NCBI GenBank assembly: GCA_030418115.1
Contig: JAUHQD010000006.1
Span: forward strand, 62,001 to 126,000
DNA length: 64,000 nucleotides
From: Alteromonadaceae bacterium BrNp21-10
GTDB taxonomy: Bacteria; Pseudomonadota; Gammaproteobacteria; Enterobacterales; Alteromonadaceae
Direction of reading: 5' to 3'
The translations under genes and the position numbers were made by a program. Below the pieces are notes generated by a model. It saw only the letters and a program-made list of their open reading frames with translations, was not told the DNA's origin and ran no database searches. Below, piece after piece: positions 17,243 to 26,932 of this stretch. Numbering within the stretch: position 1 is the stretch's first letter; every line of letters starts with the position of its first letter.

Positions 17243-18787
17243 ATGAACGAACAAGTACAAGACGAAAATAAACTCATCGCTGAGCGTCGCGCAAAGCTGG
17301 ATAATATTCGTAAGAATTGTAAATCCAACGGCCACCCTAATAGCTTTCGCCGTGAGCATTATGCGGAAGATTTACAGGATTCGTTTGGCAACCGCGAAAA
17401 AGCCGAGTTAGAAGACATGGGCAAAGTGGTCAGTGTCGCTGGGCGTATTTTAGCCAAGCGCGGGCCGTTTTTCGTATTGCAGGACATGAGTGGTCGCATT
17501 CAGTCTTATGCCTCTAAGGATGCCCAAAACTTTATTAAAGAGCACTATGGTAGCTTGGATATTGGCGACATTATTGGTGTTACTGGTGAGCTACATAAAT
17601 CCGGTAAAGGCGATTTGTACGTTAACATGACTGACTTCGAGTTGTTGACTAAGTCGTTACGTCCGTTACCAGAAAAGTTCCACGGTTTATCCGACCAAGA
17701 AACCAAATACCGTCAGCGTTACGTGGATTTGATCATCAACCAACAAACTCGCGATACTTTTTTAATTCGCAGTAAAATTGTTGAAGGTATTCGTAAGTAC
17801 CTTAGCGATCGTGAGTTTATGGAAGTAGAAACACCGATGCTACAGGTTATTCCTGGTGGTGCGACCGCTGCGCCGTTTACCACTCATCATAATGCGTTAG
17901 ATATCGATATGTATTTACGTATCGCTCCTGAGCTTTATTTGAAGCGTTTAGTGGTAGGTGGTTTTGAGCGAGTTTTCGAAATCAACCGCAACTTCCGTAA
18001 CGAAGGTTTATCTACTCGTCATAATCCAGAATTCACTATGATTGAGTTTTATCAGGCTTATGCTGATTATAAAGACCTTATGGATTTAACCGAAGACATG
18101 TTACGTACTTTAGCCTTAGACGTAATGGGCAGTGCCGTTATCATTAACACTGTTAAAGATGCCGAAGGCAACGTGCTGGAAGAAAAAGAATATGACTTTG
18201 CTCAGCCGTTCACCCGTTTAACCATGAACGAAGCGATTTTGAAATATTGGAAAGACGCTAATGCAGTGGCGATTAACGATCCAGAAAATCACTTAGCAGA
18301 GTTGAAAGTGATGGCTAAGCAGTTACATATTAAAGAGCCTGAAGTGGATGGTATTTGGGGCGCGGGTAAGTATCTGTGTGAAATCTTTGAAGCCACCGCC
18401 GAAGAGAAATTGGATCAGCCAACCTTTATTACTGCTTACCCGTGGGAAGTATCACCATTGGCTCGTCGCAATGATGAAAACCATTTTGTTACCGACCGTT
18501 TTGAATTTTTTGTGGGGGGTCGTGAACTCGCTAATGGCTTCTCGGAGTTGAATGACGCTGAAGACCAAGCTGCGCGTTTCCGTAAGCAGGTAGAAGTAAA
18601 AGATGCCGGTGACGAAGAAGCCATGCATTTCGATGAAGATTATATTCGTGCCTTGGAATATGGTTTACCGCCAACGGCAGGTGAGGGTATTGGTATCGAT
18701 CGTCTAGTGATGTTGTTTACCGACAGTCCCACCATTAAAGACGTGATCCTGTTCCCACATATGCGCCCACAATCACAATCGGAATAG
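17243..18787 (+). CDS. lysS: lysyl-tRNA synthetase (class II)
   Basis: Charges tRNA-Lys in the cytoplasm. 514 residues from the preferred ATG at 17243; AGGA (17233-17236) is 6 bases away, whereas it abuts the alternative ATG at 17237. An OB-fold anticodon domain (about 60-150) precedes the class II catalytic core. Motif 2 is [20 protein letters not shown] and motif 3 is [17 protein letters not shown]. It probably forms an operon with prfB and ends at a strong terminator. Confidence 0.97.
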   Translation: MNEQVQDENKLIAERRAKLDNIRKNCKSNGHPNSFRREHYAEDLQDSFGNREKAELEDMGKVVSVAGRILAKRGPFFVLQDMSGRIQSYASKDAQNFIKEHYGSLDIGDIIGVTGELHKSGKGDLYVNMTDFELLTKSLRPLPEKFHGLSDQETKYRQRYVDLIINQQTRDTFLIRSKIVEGIRKYLSDREFMEVETPMLQVIPGGATAAPFTTHHNALDIDMYLRIAPELYLKRLVVGGFERVFEINRNFRNEGLSTRHNPEFTMIEFYQAYADYKDLMDLTEDMLRTLALDVMGSAVIINTVKDAEGNVLEEKEYDFAQPFTRLTMNEAILKYWKDANAVAINDPENHLAELKVMAKQLHIKEPEVDGIWGAGKYLCEIFEATAEEKLDQPTFITAYPWEVSPLARRNDENHFVTDRFEFFVGGRELANGFSELNDAEDQAARFRKQVEVKDAGDEEAMHFDEDYIRALEYGLPPTAGEGIGIDRLVMLFTDSPTIKDVILFPHMRPQSQSE

Positions 18788-18799
18788 CAAGTTAAACTA

Positions 18800-18833
18800 A
18801 AAAAAGCCGTTCCATTATACGAACGGCTTTTTT
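18800..18833 (+). terminator. rho-independent terminator of prfB-lysS
   Basis: GCCGTTC (18806-18812) pairs with GAACGGC (18821-18827). The stem is flanked by an A-run and a TTTTTT run. Confidence 0.9.
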
Positions 18834-18888
18834 ATTGATAGGGTTACAACTAAAGGAAACGTGCCGTCATCGACGGACAATAAAACTT

Positions 18889-19632
18889 ATGTCGCTAAAT
18901 TGGATTAATATGCAACGTTTACTTATTCGCTATTGCTTGCTAATTGTTTATTGCTGTAGTCAACCCATTGTCGCCCAAGACATTCTATATTCATCGGTTT
19001 CCCCCGAATTTCCAGACGGTTTACATGCTAAATATCTGCGCTATATTGCGGAGAAAATGGATATGCAGTTGGATCTTTTCCCTATGCCATTCGCCCGTCG
19101 AGTGTTGGCGTTACAGAATGGGAAAATAGATATTATGGTGGGTATGCAGCGGGAAAACAGTAGTAACGATGATATTATTTATATTTTCCCCAGCTATGAA
19201 AAATTACGCCACACCTTATTTGTTCTGAAATCTAATAATACTCGCCTAACTAATTTTGAGGATCTGACCAAGCTGAAAATCGGCGTCACCATCCACGCAA
19301 AATATTATCGTTATTTCCAAGAACGTGGGGATTTGTCGTTTATCGCGGTGTCGTCATTAAGACAAAAAATCGAGTTATTGCTAAAAGGCCGCACTGACAC
19401 CTTTATTCATTATCAAGAAAGTACTTTACCATTGCTTAGGGAGTTAAAGTTGTTAGACAAAGTGGTGCCGGCAAGTTTTCAACCAACGGAAAGTAAAGAT
19501 TATTATGTGACCATTAGCGAAAAAAGTCGTTTGCAGCCTTATAAAATTAGGCTGCAAAAAGTCATCGAAAATGGCGTGTTGAATAATGATTTTGGCAAAA
19601 TAAGACAAGCTCATTATCAGAAAAATAACTGA
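18889..19632 (+). CDS. periplasmic substrate-binding protein-like (SBP_bac_3 family)
   Basis: About 247 residues. An N-terminal hydrophobic stretch ending QPIVAQ acts as signal peptide. The body resembles family 3 solute-binding proteins (PF00497): DGLHAKYLRYIAEKMDMQLD, FPMPFARRVLALQNGKIDIMVG and LKIGVTIHAKYYRYF. It stands alone, with no ABC permease or ATPase beside it; such orphan proteins are common in Alteromonadales. A longer frame begins at TTG 18835, but that overlaps the lysS terminator. ATG 18910 is another possible start. Confidence 0.7.
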   Translation: MSLNWINMQRLLIRYCLLIVYCCSQPIVAQDILYSSVSPEFPDGLHAKYLRYIAEKMDMQLDLFPMPFARRVLALQNGKIDIMVGMQRENSSNDDIIYIFPSYEKLRHTLFVLKSNNTRLTNFEDLTKLKIGVTIHAKYYRYFQERGDLSFIAVSSLRQKIELLLKGRTDTFIHYQESTLPLLRELKLLDKVVPASFQPTESKDYYVTISEKSRLQPYKIRLQKVIENGVLNNDFGKIRQAHYQKNN

Positions 19633-19689
19633 TTATATTTCTGAATTATTGGGTGGGGTTAACCTAGCTGGGGTTATTCCGAGTTCAAA

Positions 19690-21555
19690 TTATTGAGCTT
19701 CAAAGGCCTTGATTTGCGCGAGTATGCCAGCACAATCTAAACGTAATTCCGCATACATCTGCTCTTGAGTGCCTTGCATGATAAACTGGTCCGGTAGGCC
19801 TAATTTTAATAATTTAGCGGATAACTGCTGAGCTTGCAGAAATTCACCCACTGCACTGCCAGCGCCGCCCATAATGGCACCATCTTCGATAGTTACAAAT
19901 AATGCATGCTGCTCGGCTAATTCGCTCAGCATAGCCTCATCAATAGGCTTAACAAACCGCATATCTACTAGGGTTGCATTTAGTGCTTCAGCGGCTTCAA
20001 GGGCGAAAGGCATTAAGATACCGAAATTCAAAATAGCAATTCGCTTACCCTGTTTTATAGTTCGCGCCTTACCCATTTCTAGTGCTTGCATGTGGAGTTC
20101 AGCGACAGTGCCATTGCCGCTACCACGAGGGTAACGTACCACTGCTGGGCCATTATGTTGATGACCGGTGTACAGCATTTGTCGGCATTCATTTTCATCG
20201 CTAGGCACCATAATCACCATATTCGGAATACAACGTAGAAACGGTATATCGAATGCACCTTGGTGTGTGGGGCCATCGGCACCAACAATACCGGCACGAT
20301 CCACGGCAAACAACACCGGTAAGTTTTGCAGTGCCACATCATGAATAAGCTGATCATAAGCGCGCTGTAAAAAGGTTGAATAAATCGCCACTACCGGATG
20401 TAGACCTTCTAAAGCCAAACCGGCGGCAAAAGTCACCGAATGCTGTTCGGCAATGGCCACATCAAAATACTGCTCGGGATACTCTTTAGAAAAACGCACC
20501 ATGCCAGAACCTTCGCGCATGGCAGGGGTAATCGCCATGAGTTTAGGGTCGACTTTGGCCATGTCACATAGCCAATCACCGAAAATTTTTGAGAAGGTGG
20601 GTAAACAGTTTTTAGACACCGGTAAGCCATCGGCTTTGGGATTAAACTTGGGCACTGCGTGATATTTTATCGGATCGTTTTCGGCATCTTCAAAGCCTTT
20701 GCCTTTTTTGGTGACTACGTGCAAAAACTGCGGGCCTTCCATCTTGCGCATATTACGCAAAGTATCGACCACACCGTCTACATCATGGCCATCAATGGGG
20801 CCGATATAATTGAAACCGAGTTCTTCAAATATGGTGCCAGGAACCACCATGCCTTTTATGTGCTCTTCGGCGCGGCTGGCGAATTCTCTGATGGGCGGTA
20901 AGGTATTCAAAATTTTCTTACTGCCTTCACGTAAGGTATTAAATAGGTTACCGGTTAACAGTCGGGCTAAATGGCTATTCAAGGCGCCAACATTTTCCGA
21001 AATCGACATATCATTGTCGTTAAGGATAATTAGCATGTCTTTGCGGATATCCCCGCCATGATTAAGTGCTTCGAAAGCCATGCCGGCTGTGAGTGCACCA
21101 TCACCAATAACGGCAACGACTTTACGATTTTTATTTTCTTTTTCGGCCGCTACTGCCATGCCTAACGCGGCACTAATGGAGGTAGACGAGTGACCAACGG
21201 CTAAGGTGTCGTATTCACTTTCTGGCGGCCAAGGGAAGGGGTGCAATCCGCCTTTTTGGCGAATGCTGGGCATTCTGTCACGGCGACCGGTTAATATTTT
21301 ATGAGGATAAGCTTGATGACCCACATCCCAAATTAAACGATCAAATGGGGTGTTATACACATAATGCAACGCCACGGTTAGTTCAATGGTACCTAAACCA
21401 GAGGCAAAGTGGCCACTGCTCATACTGACACTGGTCAATAAATATTGGCGTAGCTCAATGGCAACCTGGCGTAACTTGTCCTGAGGAAGCTTACGTAATT
21501 CCTCCGGGGTATTAGCTAAGGCGAGTGTAGGGTAATGCTCTAGATCCAGTGTCAT
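19690..21555 (-). CDS. dxs: 1-deoxy-D-xylulose-5-phosphate synthase
   Basis: Condenses pyruvate and glyceraldehyde 3-phosphate to DXP, the first step of the MEP isoprenoid pathway, which also supplies thiamine and pyridoxal precursors. 621 residues, the usual length. Visible are [15 protein letters not shown], the thiamine diphosphate motif [17 protein letters not shown] (about residue 150), and the transketolase pyrimidine domain with [18 protein letters not shown]. It is 14 bases downstream of ispA in the conserved order xseB-ispA-dxs. Confidence 0.97.
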   Translation of the reverse strand: MTLDLEHYPTLALANTPEELRKLPQDKLRQVAIELRQYLLTSVSMSSGHFASGLGTIELTVALHYVYNTPFDRLIWDVGHQAYPHKILTGRRDRMPSIRQKGGLHPFPWPPESEYDTLAVGHSSTSISAALGMAVAAEKENKNRKVVAVIGDGALTAGMAFEALNHGGDIRKDMLIILNDNDMSISENVGALNSHLARLLTGNLFNTLREGSKKILNTLPPIREFASRAEEHIKGMVVPGTIFEELGFNYIGPIDGHDVDGVVDTLRNMRKMEGPQFLHVVTKKGKGFEDAENDPIKYHAVPKFNPKADGLPVSKNCLPTFSKIFGDWLCDMAKVDPKLMAITPAMREGSGMVRFSKEYPEQYFDVAIAEQHSVTFAAGLALEGLHPVVAIYSTFLQRAYDQLIHDVALQNLPVLFAVDRAGIVGADGPTHQGAFDIPFLRCIPNMVIMVPSDENECRQMLYTGHQHNGPAVVRYPRGSGNGTVAELHMQALEMGKARTIKQGKRIAILNFGILMPFALEAAEALNATLVDMRFVKPIDEAMLSELAEQHALFVTIEDGAIMGGAGSAVGEFLQAQQLSAKLLKLGLPDQFIMQGTQEQMYAELRLDCAGILAQIKAFEAQ

Positions 21556-21569
21556 GCAAATTTATAATT

Positions 21570-22457
21570 CTAATGATCGCGTTTAACGATATAGGCAGTA
21601 AAAGACTGCAAGTTTTGCGTATTGTAAGGCAAAGTGTCTAAAGCTTGTAGTGCTTGATGATATAAGCGTTGAGCTTCTTCTTGAGCAGCCCTTAAGCCGA
21701 GCAAGGATGGATAGGTACTTTTATTCGCTTGCGTGTCGGAACCCTGCGGCTTACCTAAGGTTTGCGTGTCGGCGGTAACATCTAGAATGTCGTCCTGTAC
21801 TTGAAAAGCCAAACCTATGGCATCGGCATAATCAATCAGGTTTTGACGTTGTTCGTCACTGACATCGCTAATAATTGCCGCCATTTCTACTGCCGACTGA
21901 ATCAATGCGCCGGTTTTTAATTGGTGTAATTGCTGTAATGTGGGTAAATCGATGGATTTATTGGTGTTGGCTAAATCCAGTGCCTGACCACCACACATAC
22001 CACGATAACCTGCCGCACGGCTTAAACTGCGTATTAAGGCAATGCGTCTTGGCTCAACTGCTGGCGATAAGTGACCTTCTGCTAATAATTCAAAGGCCAA
22101 CGTTTGTAACGCGTCGCCAGCCAAAATGGCGGTGGCTTCATCAAAGGCGATATGGCAAGTAGCTTGACCGCGACGTAAATCGTCGTCATCCATTGCCGGT
22201 AAGTCATCATGAATTAATGAATAAGCGTGAATACATTCAACGGCCTGCGCACATAGGTCAAGATCGTCGAGATTGGCACCGCAAGCTTCGCCGACCGCAT
22301 ACACTAAATAGGGACGAACGCGCTTACCACCTAATAACAAGCTATAAGACATGGCTTGTTTAAGCTGAGGTGCATGTTCTGGTAATGATGCGACTAACGA
22401 TGTTAAGCGTGAATTAATGCGATCATTATACTGCTGATGTGATTGCCGCCAGTCCAT
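21570..22457 (-). CDS. ispA: (2E,6E)-farnesyl diphosphate synthase
   Basis: Adds isopentenyl diphosphate units to make farnesyl diphosphate for quinone and undecaprenyl synthesis. 295 residues. The two Asp-rich motifs are present: DDLPAMDDDDLRRG (first) and FQVQDDILDV (second), as is GGKRVRPYLVYA. The start codon shares one base with the xseB stop (TAATG), so the two genes are translationally coupled. Confidence 0.96.
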   Translation of the reverse strand: MDWRQSHQQYNDRINSRLTSLVASLPEHAPQLKQAMSYSLLLGGKRVRPYLVYAVGEACGANLDDLDLCAQAVECIHAYSLIHDDLPAMDDDDLRRGQATCHIAFDEATAILAGDALQTLAFELLAEGHLSPAVEPRRIALIRSLSRAAGYRGMCGGQALDLANTNKSIDLPTLQQLHQLKTGALIQSAVEMAAIISDVSDEQRQNLIDYADAIGLAFQVQDDILDVTADTQTLGKPQGSDTQANKSTYPSLLGLRAAQEEAQRLYHQALQALDTLPYNTQNLQSFTAYIVKRDH

Positions 22458-22720
22458 TAGTCGTCTTGGGGGTCTTGATCGAAGTCCAAAAGTTGTGCTT
22501 GGCCTTGCTGTTGCATCAGAATTTTGACTTTTTGTTCAGCCTGACTCAATTTAGTTTGGCTGTTACGGGCGAGTAATATACCCCGTTCAAATTGTTGCAG
22601 GGCTTGATCAAGTTCAAGATCACCGGCCTCCATCTGTGAGACAATGCCTTCTAATTCTTGTAATGATTCTTCAAAAGACAAATTTTCGATTTTTTTTCTA
22701 GTGGTCATTTTGCGCCCCAT
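22457..22720 (-). CDS. xseB: exodeoxyribonuclease VII small subunit
   Basis: The small subunit of the ExoVII single-strand nuclease. 87 residues as given, 83 if translation starts at the in-frame ATG at 22708 (MTTRKK). The conserved [28 protein letters not shown] segment and the following helix [18 protein letters not shown] define the family. First gene of the xseB-ispA-dxs operon. Confidence 0.93.
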   Translation of the reverse strand: MGRKMTTRKKIENLSFEESLQELEGIVSQMEAGDLELDQALQQFERGILLARNSQTKLSQAEQKVKILMQQQGQAQLLDFDQDPQDD

Positions 22721-23020
22721 AATGCTGTGCGCACCTTACCTGAGGGGGCATAGAGGGTCAAACAATTTTGTCGCCAACAGCCTAAGGTCATACAAGGCAT
22801 AATGTTAGCTAAGTGGTTAAATAATCATCATCTGGCTTTAAAATTGCCAAGAAACCTTAACTGGTACTATAGAAAAGTCATAATTCGTCGATAAAATGAT
22901 GAAAAATAAAGTTATTTGCCAAGTTTCAGTTTATCTTTCCGAATTAAAATCTAAACTGACCATAAGCATAGTGACCCAATACCGCCGCAACATCTGGCAT
23001 TATAGAGTGGAGAAAGAGTA
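22721..23020. promoter_or_regulatory. divergent promoter region between xseB and pomA
   Basis: A candidate sigma-70 promoter for pomA is TTGCCA (22844-22849), an 18-base spacer and TATAGA (22868-22873). The pomA ribosome site GGAG lies about 9 bases before its GTG. Nothing else stands out in this 300-base spacer. Confidence 0.45.
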
Positions 23021-23785
23021 GTGGATTTAGCAACCCTAATTGGATTGATTGGTGCCATGGGCCTGATCATTATGGCCATGCTGTTAGGTGGTGAACTGGG
23101 GATGTTTGTGAATGTCCCGTCAATCCTTATCGTATTTGGTGGCTCCATTTTTGTGGTGATGATGTCTTTTACCATGGGGCAGTTTTTTAGTGCCGGTAAA
23201 GTGGTGGTTAAAGCCTTCTCTTTTAAGAGCACCAACCCAGACGACTTGATTCAACAGATCGTGGATATGGCCGATGCCGCCCGTAAAGGTGGATTTTTAG
23301 CCTTGGAGGAAGCCGAAATTGCCTCGCCTTTTATGCAAAAAGGCGTGGACATGTTGGTGGATGGCCACGATGTGGATGTGGTCAAAGACACACTATCTAA
23401 AGATATTACCATGACCACCGAGCGTCACGAGTTTGGCGCCTCCATTTTTAAATCACTGGGTGATGTGGCACCGGCAATGGGCATGATTGGTACCTTAATA
23501 GGTCTGGTAGCGATGTTGTCCAACATGGACGATCCTAAATCCATCGGTCCGGCGATGGCGGTGGCATTGTTAACCACGCTCTATGGTGCGGTATTGGCTA
23601 ATATTGTGTGTATTCCCATTTCCGATAAATTACTCAATCGGGCCGCTGAAGAAAAACTCAATCAGTCTTTGATCCTCGACGGTGTTATCGGTATTGCCGA
23701 TGGCCAAAATCCGCGAGTGATTGAAGGGATCCTGAAAAACTACCTCGCTGAAAGTAAGCGCGGTGGCGCTGACGATGAAGAATAA
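23021..23785 (+). CDS. pomA: flagellar motor stator protein PomA (MotA family)
   Basis: Inner-membrane stator subunit that works with PomB to turn ion flow, probably sodium, into flagellar rotation. 254 residues with a GTG start after GGAGAAAG. Four membrane segments: about 3-25, 30-50, 150-170 and 180-205. The large cytoplasmic loop carries the charged rotor-interacting region. GDVAPAMGMIGTLIGLVAML and DPKSIGPAMAVALLTTLYGA are typical of the MotA/PomA TM3-TM4 signature. pomB follows after 44 bases. Confidence 0.96.
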   Translation: MDLATLIGLIGAMGLIIMAMLLGGELGMFVNVPSILIVFGGSIFVVMMSFTMGQFFSAGKVVVKAFSFKSTNPDDLIQQIVDMADAARKGGFLALEEAEIASPFMQKGVDMLVDGHDVDVVKDTLSKDITMTTERHEFGASIFKSLGDVAPAMGMIGTLIGLVAMLSNMDDPKSIGPAMAVALLTTLYGAVLANIVCIPISDKLLNRAAEEKLNQSLILDGVIGIADGQNPRVIEGILKNYLAESKRGGADDEE

Positions 23786-23829
23786 TGAGTTGGCTAAATT
23801 CAACTCCATCAATTGAGGCGATAGAATAA

Positions 23830-24777
23830 ATGAGCGAACAAGAATGTCCAAAATGTCCCCCTCCCGGTTTGCCCGCGTGGATGGGAACCTTTGCTGATTT
23901 AATGTCACTGTTGATGTGCTTTTTCGTATTACTGTTGTCGTTTGCCGAAATGGATGTGCTTAAATTTAAGCAAATAGCCGGCTCCATGAAATTCGCCTTT
24001 GGTGTGCAAAATAAAATTGAAGTCAAAGATATTCCCAAAGGCACCAGTGTGATCGCTATGGAATTTCGTCCCGGTCGTCCAGACCCCACACCCATTGAAA
24101 TAATTCAGCAGCAAACTATCGAAATGACCGAGCCGGTACTTGAATTTAAGGCAGGTGAAGAAAGCTCCTCCGGTGGCCAGCAGAATCAACGGGGCGATCA
24201 AACGGGCGGACAGTCACAACAAACCGCTACCGATCAATCTTCTTCTAGCAGTGATGATAGTGCGGATCAAGAACAGGTAAACGACGCCATGCGCAAAGTG
24301 GCTGAACAGCTGCAAGAGCAGATCCTCGATGGCGCTATTGAAATGGAATCCTTGGGCCAGCAATTAACCATTCGTATTCGTGAGAATGGCTCGTTCTCCG
24401 CAGGCTCGGCGTTTTTACAACCCCAATTCAAACCTATTTTACGCAAAATTGGCGTGTTACTGGTGGACATTCCCGGAGAAGTAATTATTTCTGGACACAG
24501 TGACAGCCAGCATATCTCCAATGAGCTGTATCGTTCCAATTGGGATTTATCCTCACAACGGGCAGTTGCCGTTGCCGAAGAGTTACGTAAAGTCCCAGGG
24601 TTCGATGAAAGCCGAATGGCGGTGGTCGGGCGCGCGTCTAGTCAACCCTTAGTGGATGCTAGTACCGCAGAAAATCGCAGCCGTAATCGCCGTGTCGAAA
24701 TTGCAGTCATGCAAGGCAAGTCCAAGGAATCGAATCCCATATCCGCAATTGAAGGGCCGCCAGCCATAGCTAATTAG
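23830..24777 (+). CDS. pomB: flagellar motor stator protein PomB (MotB/OmpA family)
   Basis: 315 residues. A short cytoplasmic N-terminus (CPKCPPPGLPAWMGTFADLM) leads into a single membrane helix (about 20-42) containing the essential ion-binding Asp in FADLM. A Gln/Ser-rich linker (about 105-150) follows, then an OmpA-type peptidoglycan-binding domain (about 170-295; ISGHSDSQ, RAVAVAEEL, NRSRNRRVEIAV). It anchors the PomA-PomB stator to the cell wall. In relatives thiI normally follows soon after; here island 2 intervenes. Confidence 0.96.
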   Translation: MSEQECPKCPPPGLPAWMGTFADLMSLLMCFFVLLLSFAEMDVLKFKQIAGSMKFAFGVQNKIEVKDIPKGTSVIAMEFRPGRPDPTPIEIIQQQTIEMTEPVLEFKAGEESSSGGQQNQRGDQTGGQSQQTATDQSSSSSDDSADQEQVNDAMRKVAEQLQEQILDGAIEMESLGQQLTIRIRENGSFSAGSAFLQPQFKPILRKIGVLLVDIPGEVIISGHSDSQHISNELYRSNWDLSSQRAVAVAEELRKVPGFDESRMAVVGRASSQPLVDASTAENRSRNRRVEIAVMQGKSKESNPISAIEGPPAIAN

Positions 24778-24779
24778 TT

Positions 24780-24810
24780 ATTGTTTGTCGTCTTTTTGAC
24801 GACAAACAAT
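24780..24810 (+). terminator. perfect 13-bp hairpin after pomB
   Basis: ATTGTTTGTCGTC (24780-24792) pairs exactly with GACGACAAACAAT (24798-24810) around TTTTT. There is no T-run after it, so it may act as an mRNA 3'-end stabiliser or weak terminator. It marks the last core sequence before the island border at 24821. Confidence 0.6.
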
Positions 24811-24820
24811 GGGGGACATA

Positions 24821-24883
24821 TTGGCTGCGCCAACTGTCGTCCATGACATTTTTCACGTGGCTCCATGCCACGCGAGGGTATTT
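24821..24883 (+). repeat. 63-bp direct repeat, first copy
   Basis: Identical to 25280-25342. Contains three hairpins: TTGGC-TGC-GCCAA, TGTC-GTCCAT-GACA and CGTGGC-TCCAT-GCCACG. Confidence 0.95.
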
Positions 24884-25279
24884 CATTTATTGCTGCGCAA
24901 ATTGAGCTGTTGTACTGGAGTTTAGTTTGGGCGTCGCGTTGGCGACGACAACCAGAGAGGACGCTTGCCTCGCCCTCTCTGGACTCTCCCGGCACCCCTG
25001 CACAGTTAAGACACAATATTCTGCTTCAGGCTGCCCGCTACCACAACAAATCCACGTCCATTCTGTCGTTGTTTTACTTCGGGCTTCCTGCCCTACGCCC
25101 TGCGGGCCGCACTAAAGTGCGTTTAAAATTGTTTCTACAATTTTGTCTCGGCATCCATGCCTCGAATAGCGGTCAGCTAATCTGAATCAGAATATTGTTA
25201 ACTGTGAAAGGGGGATTAGAGCCATGCTTCGCATGGCCGGGGGCGAATTGGGAAAGTTTACTCTGAGCCTAGATATTTA

Positions 25280-25342
25280 TTGGCTGCGCCAACTGTCGTC
25301 CATGACATTTTTCACGTGGCTCCATGCCACGCGAGGGTATTT
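25280..25342 (+). repeat. 63-bp direct repeat, second copy
   Basis: Exact copy of 24821-24883, 396 bases after the end of the first. The following sequences differ, so the duplication ends sharply after GAGGGTATTT. Confidence 0.95.
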
Positions 25343-25393
25343 GGACGGACCCAAATACCCGAAAAGTCCTTTCGCAACGGCAACTTTCTTATT

Positions 25394-25506
25394 CCGAATT
25401 GAATGCCCATTCTAATATCGAACCGGCGTGATGCAGCGTCCCTGCAAAGTGCACGCCTTGGCGCAACGTCCTGTTGCGCCATTCGATGAATGACCATTAA
25501 ATTCGG
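25394..25506. other. three-way-junction fold, copy 2
   Basis: The outer arm CCGAATTGAATG (25394-25405) pairs with CATTAAATTCGG (25495-25506), one mismatch. CATTC (25408-25412) pairs with GAATG (25488-25492) and ATCGAA (25417-25422) with TTCGAT (25482-25487). P2 is GGCGTG (25425-25430) with CACGCC (25452-25457). P3 is TGGCGCAAC (25459-25467) with GTTGCGCCA (25473-25481). Confidence 0.75.
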
Positions 25507-25659
25507 GAAAGTTGAGTCGCAGTTTGCCGTCGGTTAGCTGGTTGTTAGATTAAGCCGAATAGTGTGTTTTGTTGTGAGTGGGGGAATAGAGCCAAACTGA
25601 ATTTGGCTAAGTAAATTAATGTGTATCTGACCCTAAGTATTCCATCTGCCTATCCTTAA

Positions 25660-26118
25660 TTACTCAATCTTGAAACCATAAAACCAGCCCATAGTACCTT
25701 TACCTCGTTGAGCGATACCATCGAAGGTTTTATGTCTTGGTATTCGGATATTATGACACACCTTGATACATGTGGAGTCAATGAACTCAATCCCTGTGGG
25801 CTTTCCTTTAAGTGATGTGAAATAGGCACACATAGGCACGATGACCCTAGGCATAACCGCTAGAAATCGTGTGTAACTCAGTAAATTTGGAAACTCATTT
25901 TTGTACACTAGGGATACATACCCAAGATAGTAATTTTTGAAATCACGGTAATGTGACATATGAAAACTGACGACAATCGTCATAATTTCACTGGTTGTCA
26001 TTTGCCCTTCTCTTTGACGTTTTTGTGTACCGTCTGCAAGCAGTTGTTTGCGCCATTGAGGAATAAATACTTTGCAAAAATTATCGACATCACAAAACAA
26101 CTCAACTAATTTACTCAT
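25660..26118 (-). pseudogene. truncated IS982-family transposase
   Basis: 152 residues of an IS982-type transposase whose normal length is near 290. The N-terminal region (LLADGTQKRQREGQMTTSEIMTI) and the first catalytic Asp region (GIEFIDSTCIKVCHN, then RGKGTMGWFYGFKIE) are present. The frame then stops where island-repeat-type sequence begins, so the rest of the DDE domain is lost and the protein cannot be active. A likely IS end, AACCTGAATCCTGCTTAAG on the minus strand, lies near 26194-26212 upstream of the start. No matching right end was found. Confidence 0.75.
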
Positions 26119-26263
26119 GCCTGTTCCTTTATAGATTGATCTCTTTTAGTCGAAAGATCGGATCTTGGAACAGGCATTTAGTTCAATTTCTTAAGCAGGA
26201 TTCAGGTTAATTTATGATAGGCAGTTACACAAAATTCGTTACAGCCTCGAACAAAGCCAATTG

Positions 26264-26848
26264 TTATTTGTTCTGCTTGAGTGGCTTGTTACATGGCTCA
26301 GCTTCCTGACTTTCTTTTTTGTATAATTCATATAGCATTTCACGCTCTTTCACATAAGTATCCTTACTAGGCTTACCAATGAAGTCATAGTTTAAATCTA
26401 TTTTATACCCATCGCGCCTTTTTCGATTACTAGGCAAATCAAAACCCCAGTTATTAGAATATTCACAGTATGCTTGGCCTGCATCGCAACACATATTTCC
26501 TAAAACTAAAGATATCTTTTCTTTGCGAAGGATATCAGCCCCAAAACTAGCACAATTCTTGGTTTCTGATCTCGCCATTAAAATCGACATATCAGTATTT
26601 TCAATAAGATACCGTTCGTGAAATCTCTCAGACAACGGAATCTGTACGGACTCTACGATACGGCCTTTAACTAAAGTTGAAGTCCAAGTTTCAGAGTTCA
26701 CATTTACCGAGTTCATTTTCATATGTACGGTTTCACATGATTTAATTTCGATTTCTACTAAGTAGCGTGGAGCATGCTGGTCACATTTAGTCCATTGAGC
26801 CCACCCCATAATGGGGAAAAGAAAAAGGATACTTGTGATAAACCTCAT
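26264..26848 (-). CDS. exported Cys-rich protein of unknown function
   Basis: 194 residues with signal peptide MRFITSILFLFPIMGWAQW. The mature part holds about eight cysteines, including MCCDAGQAYC, suggesting disulfides in the periplasm. No family recognised. The stop (26264-26266) lies in a GTTATTT core-like sequence, but no second attC arm was found before the IS982 remnant. The gene begins 13 bases from the core of the candidate attC at 26862-26932. It looks like an integron cassette gene by strand, size, AT-richness and position. Confidence 0.6.
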   Translation of the reverse strand: MRFITSILFLFPIMGWAQWTKCDQHAPRYLVEIEIKSCETVHMKMNSVNVNSETWTSTLVKGRIVESVQIPLSERFHERYLIENTDMSILMARSETKNCASFGADILRKEKISLVLGNMCCDAGQAYCEYSNNWGFDLPSNRKRRDGYKIDLNYDFIGKPSKDTYVKEREMLYELYKKESQEAEPCNKPLKQNK

Positions 26849-26861
26849 AGAGCCTCGTAAC

Positions 26862-26932
26862 GCTTAACATATGGGGATTTTAGGAGCGCTTTACCAGCGA
26901 GTAAAATTCCCACCATGATGTTTTTGTTAGCC
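26862..26932 (-). other. candidate attC site 4 (between the two island-2 genes)
   Basis: Cores GCTTAAC (26862-26868) and GTTAGCC (26926-26932). The inner arms GGGATTTTA (about 26874-26882) and TAAAATTCCC (26902-26911) pair with one unpaired base. The stop codon of the upstream gene (26927-26929) lies in the second core. The spacer between core and arm is asymmetric (5 against 14 bases), so the site is degenerate or only attC-like. Confidence 0.5.

Larger units (their letters stand above)
24821..25632. repeat. hairpin-rich dispersed repeat, copy L2 (left border of island 2)
   Basis: Begins with TTGGC-TGC-GCCAA (24821-24833). It contains two exact copies of a 63-base module (24821-24883, 25280-25342), a GGGC-TTCCT-GCCC hairpin near 25080, AAAATTGT/ACAATTTT, GGCAT-CC-ATGCC, and a CCAGAGAGG/CCTCTCTGG stem around 24950-24985. 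GGGTATTTGG/CCAAATACCC (25335-25360) and the three-way junction (25394-25506) follow. The inner end has TTAATGTGTATCTGACC (25616-25632), as in L1. Short ORFs in it are not conserved between copies and are judged non-coding. Confidence 0.8.

Noticed and set aside
24774-25497. Several overlapping reading frames of 60-106 codons on both strands inside L2
   Set aside because: They lie in hairpin repeats, lack ribosome sites and are not kept between repeat copies, where stems change freely. They are treated as non-coding.
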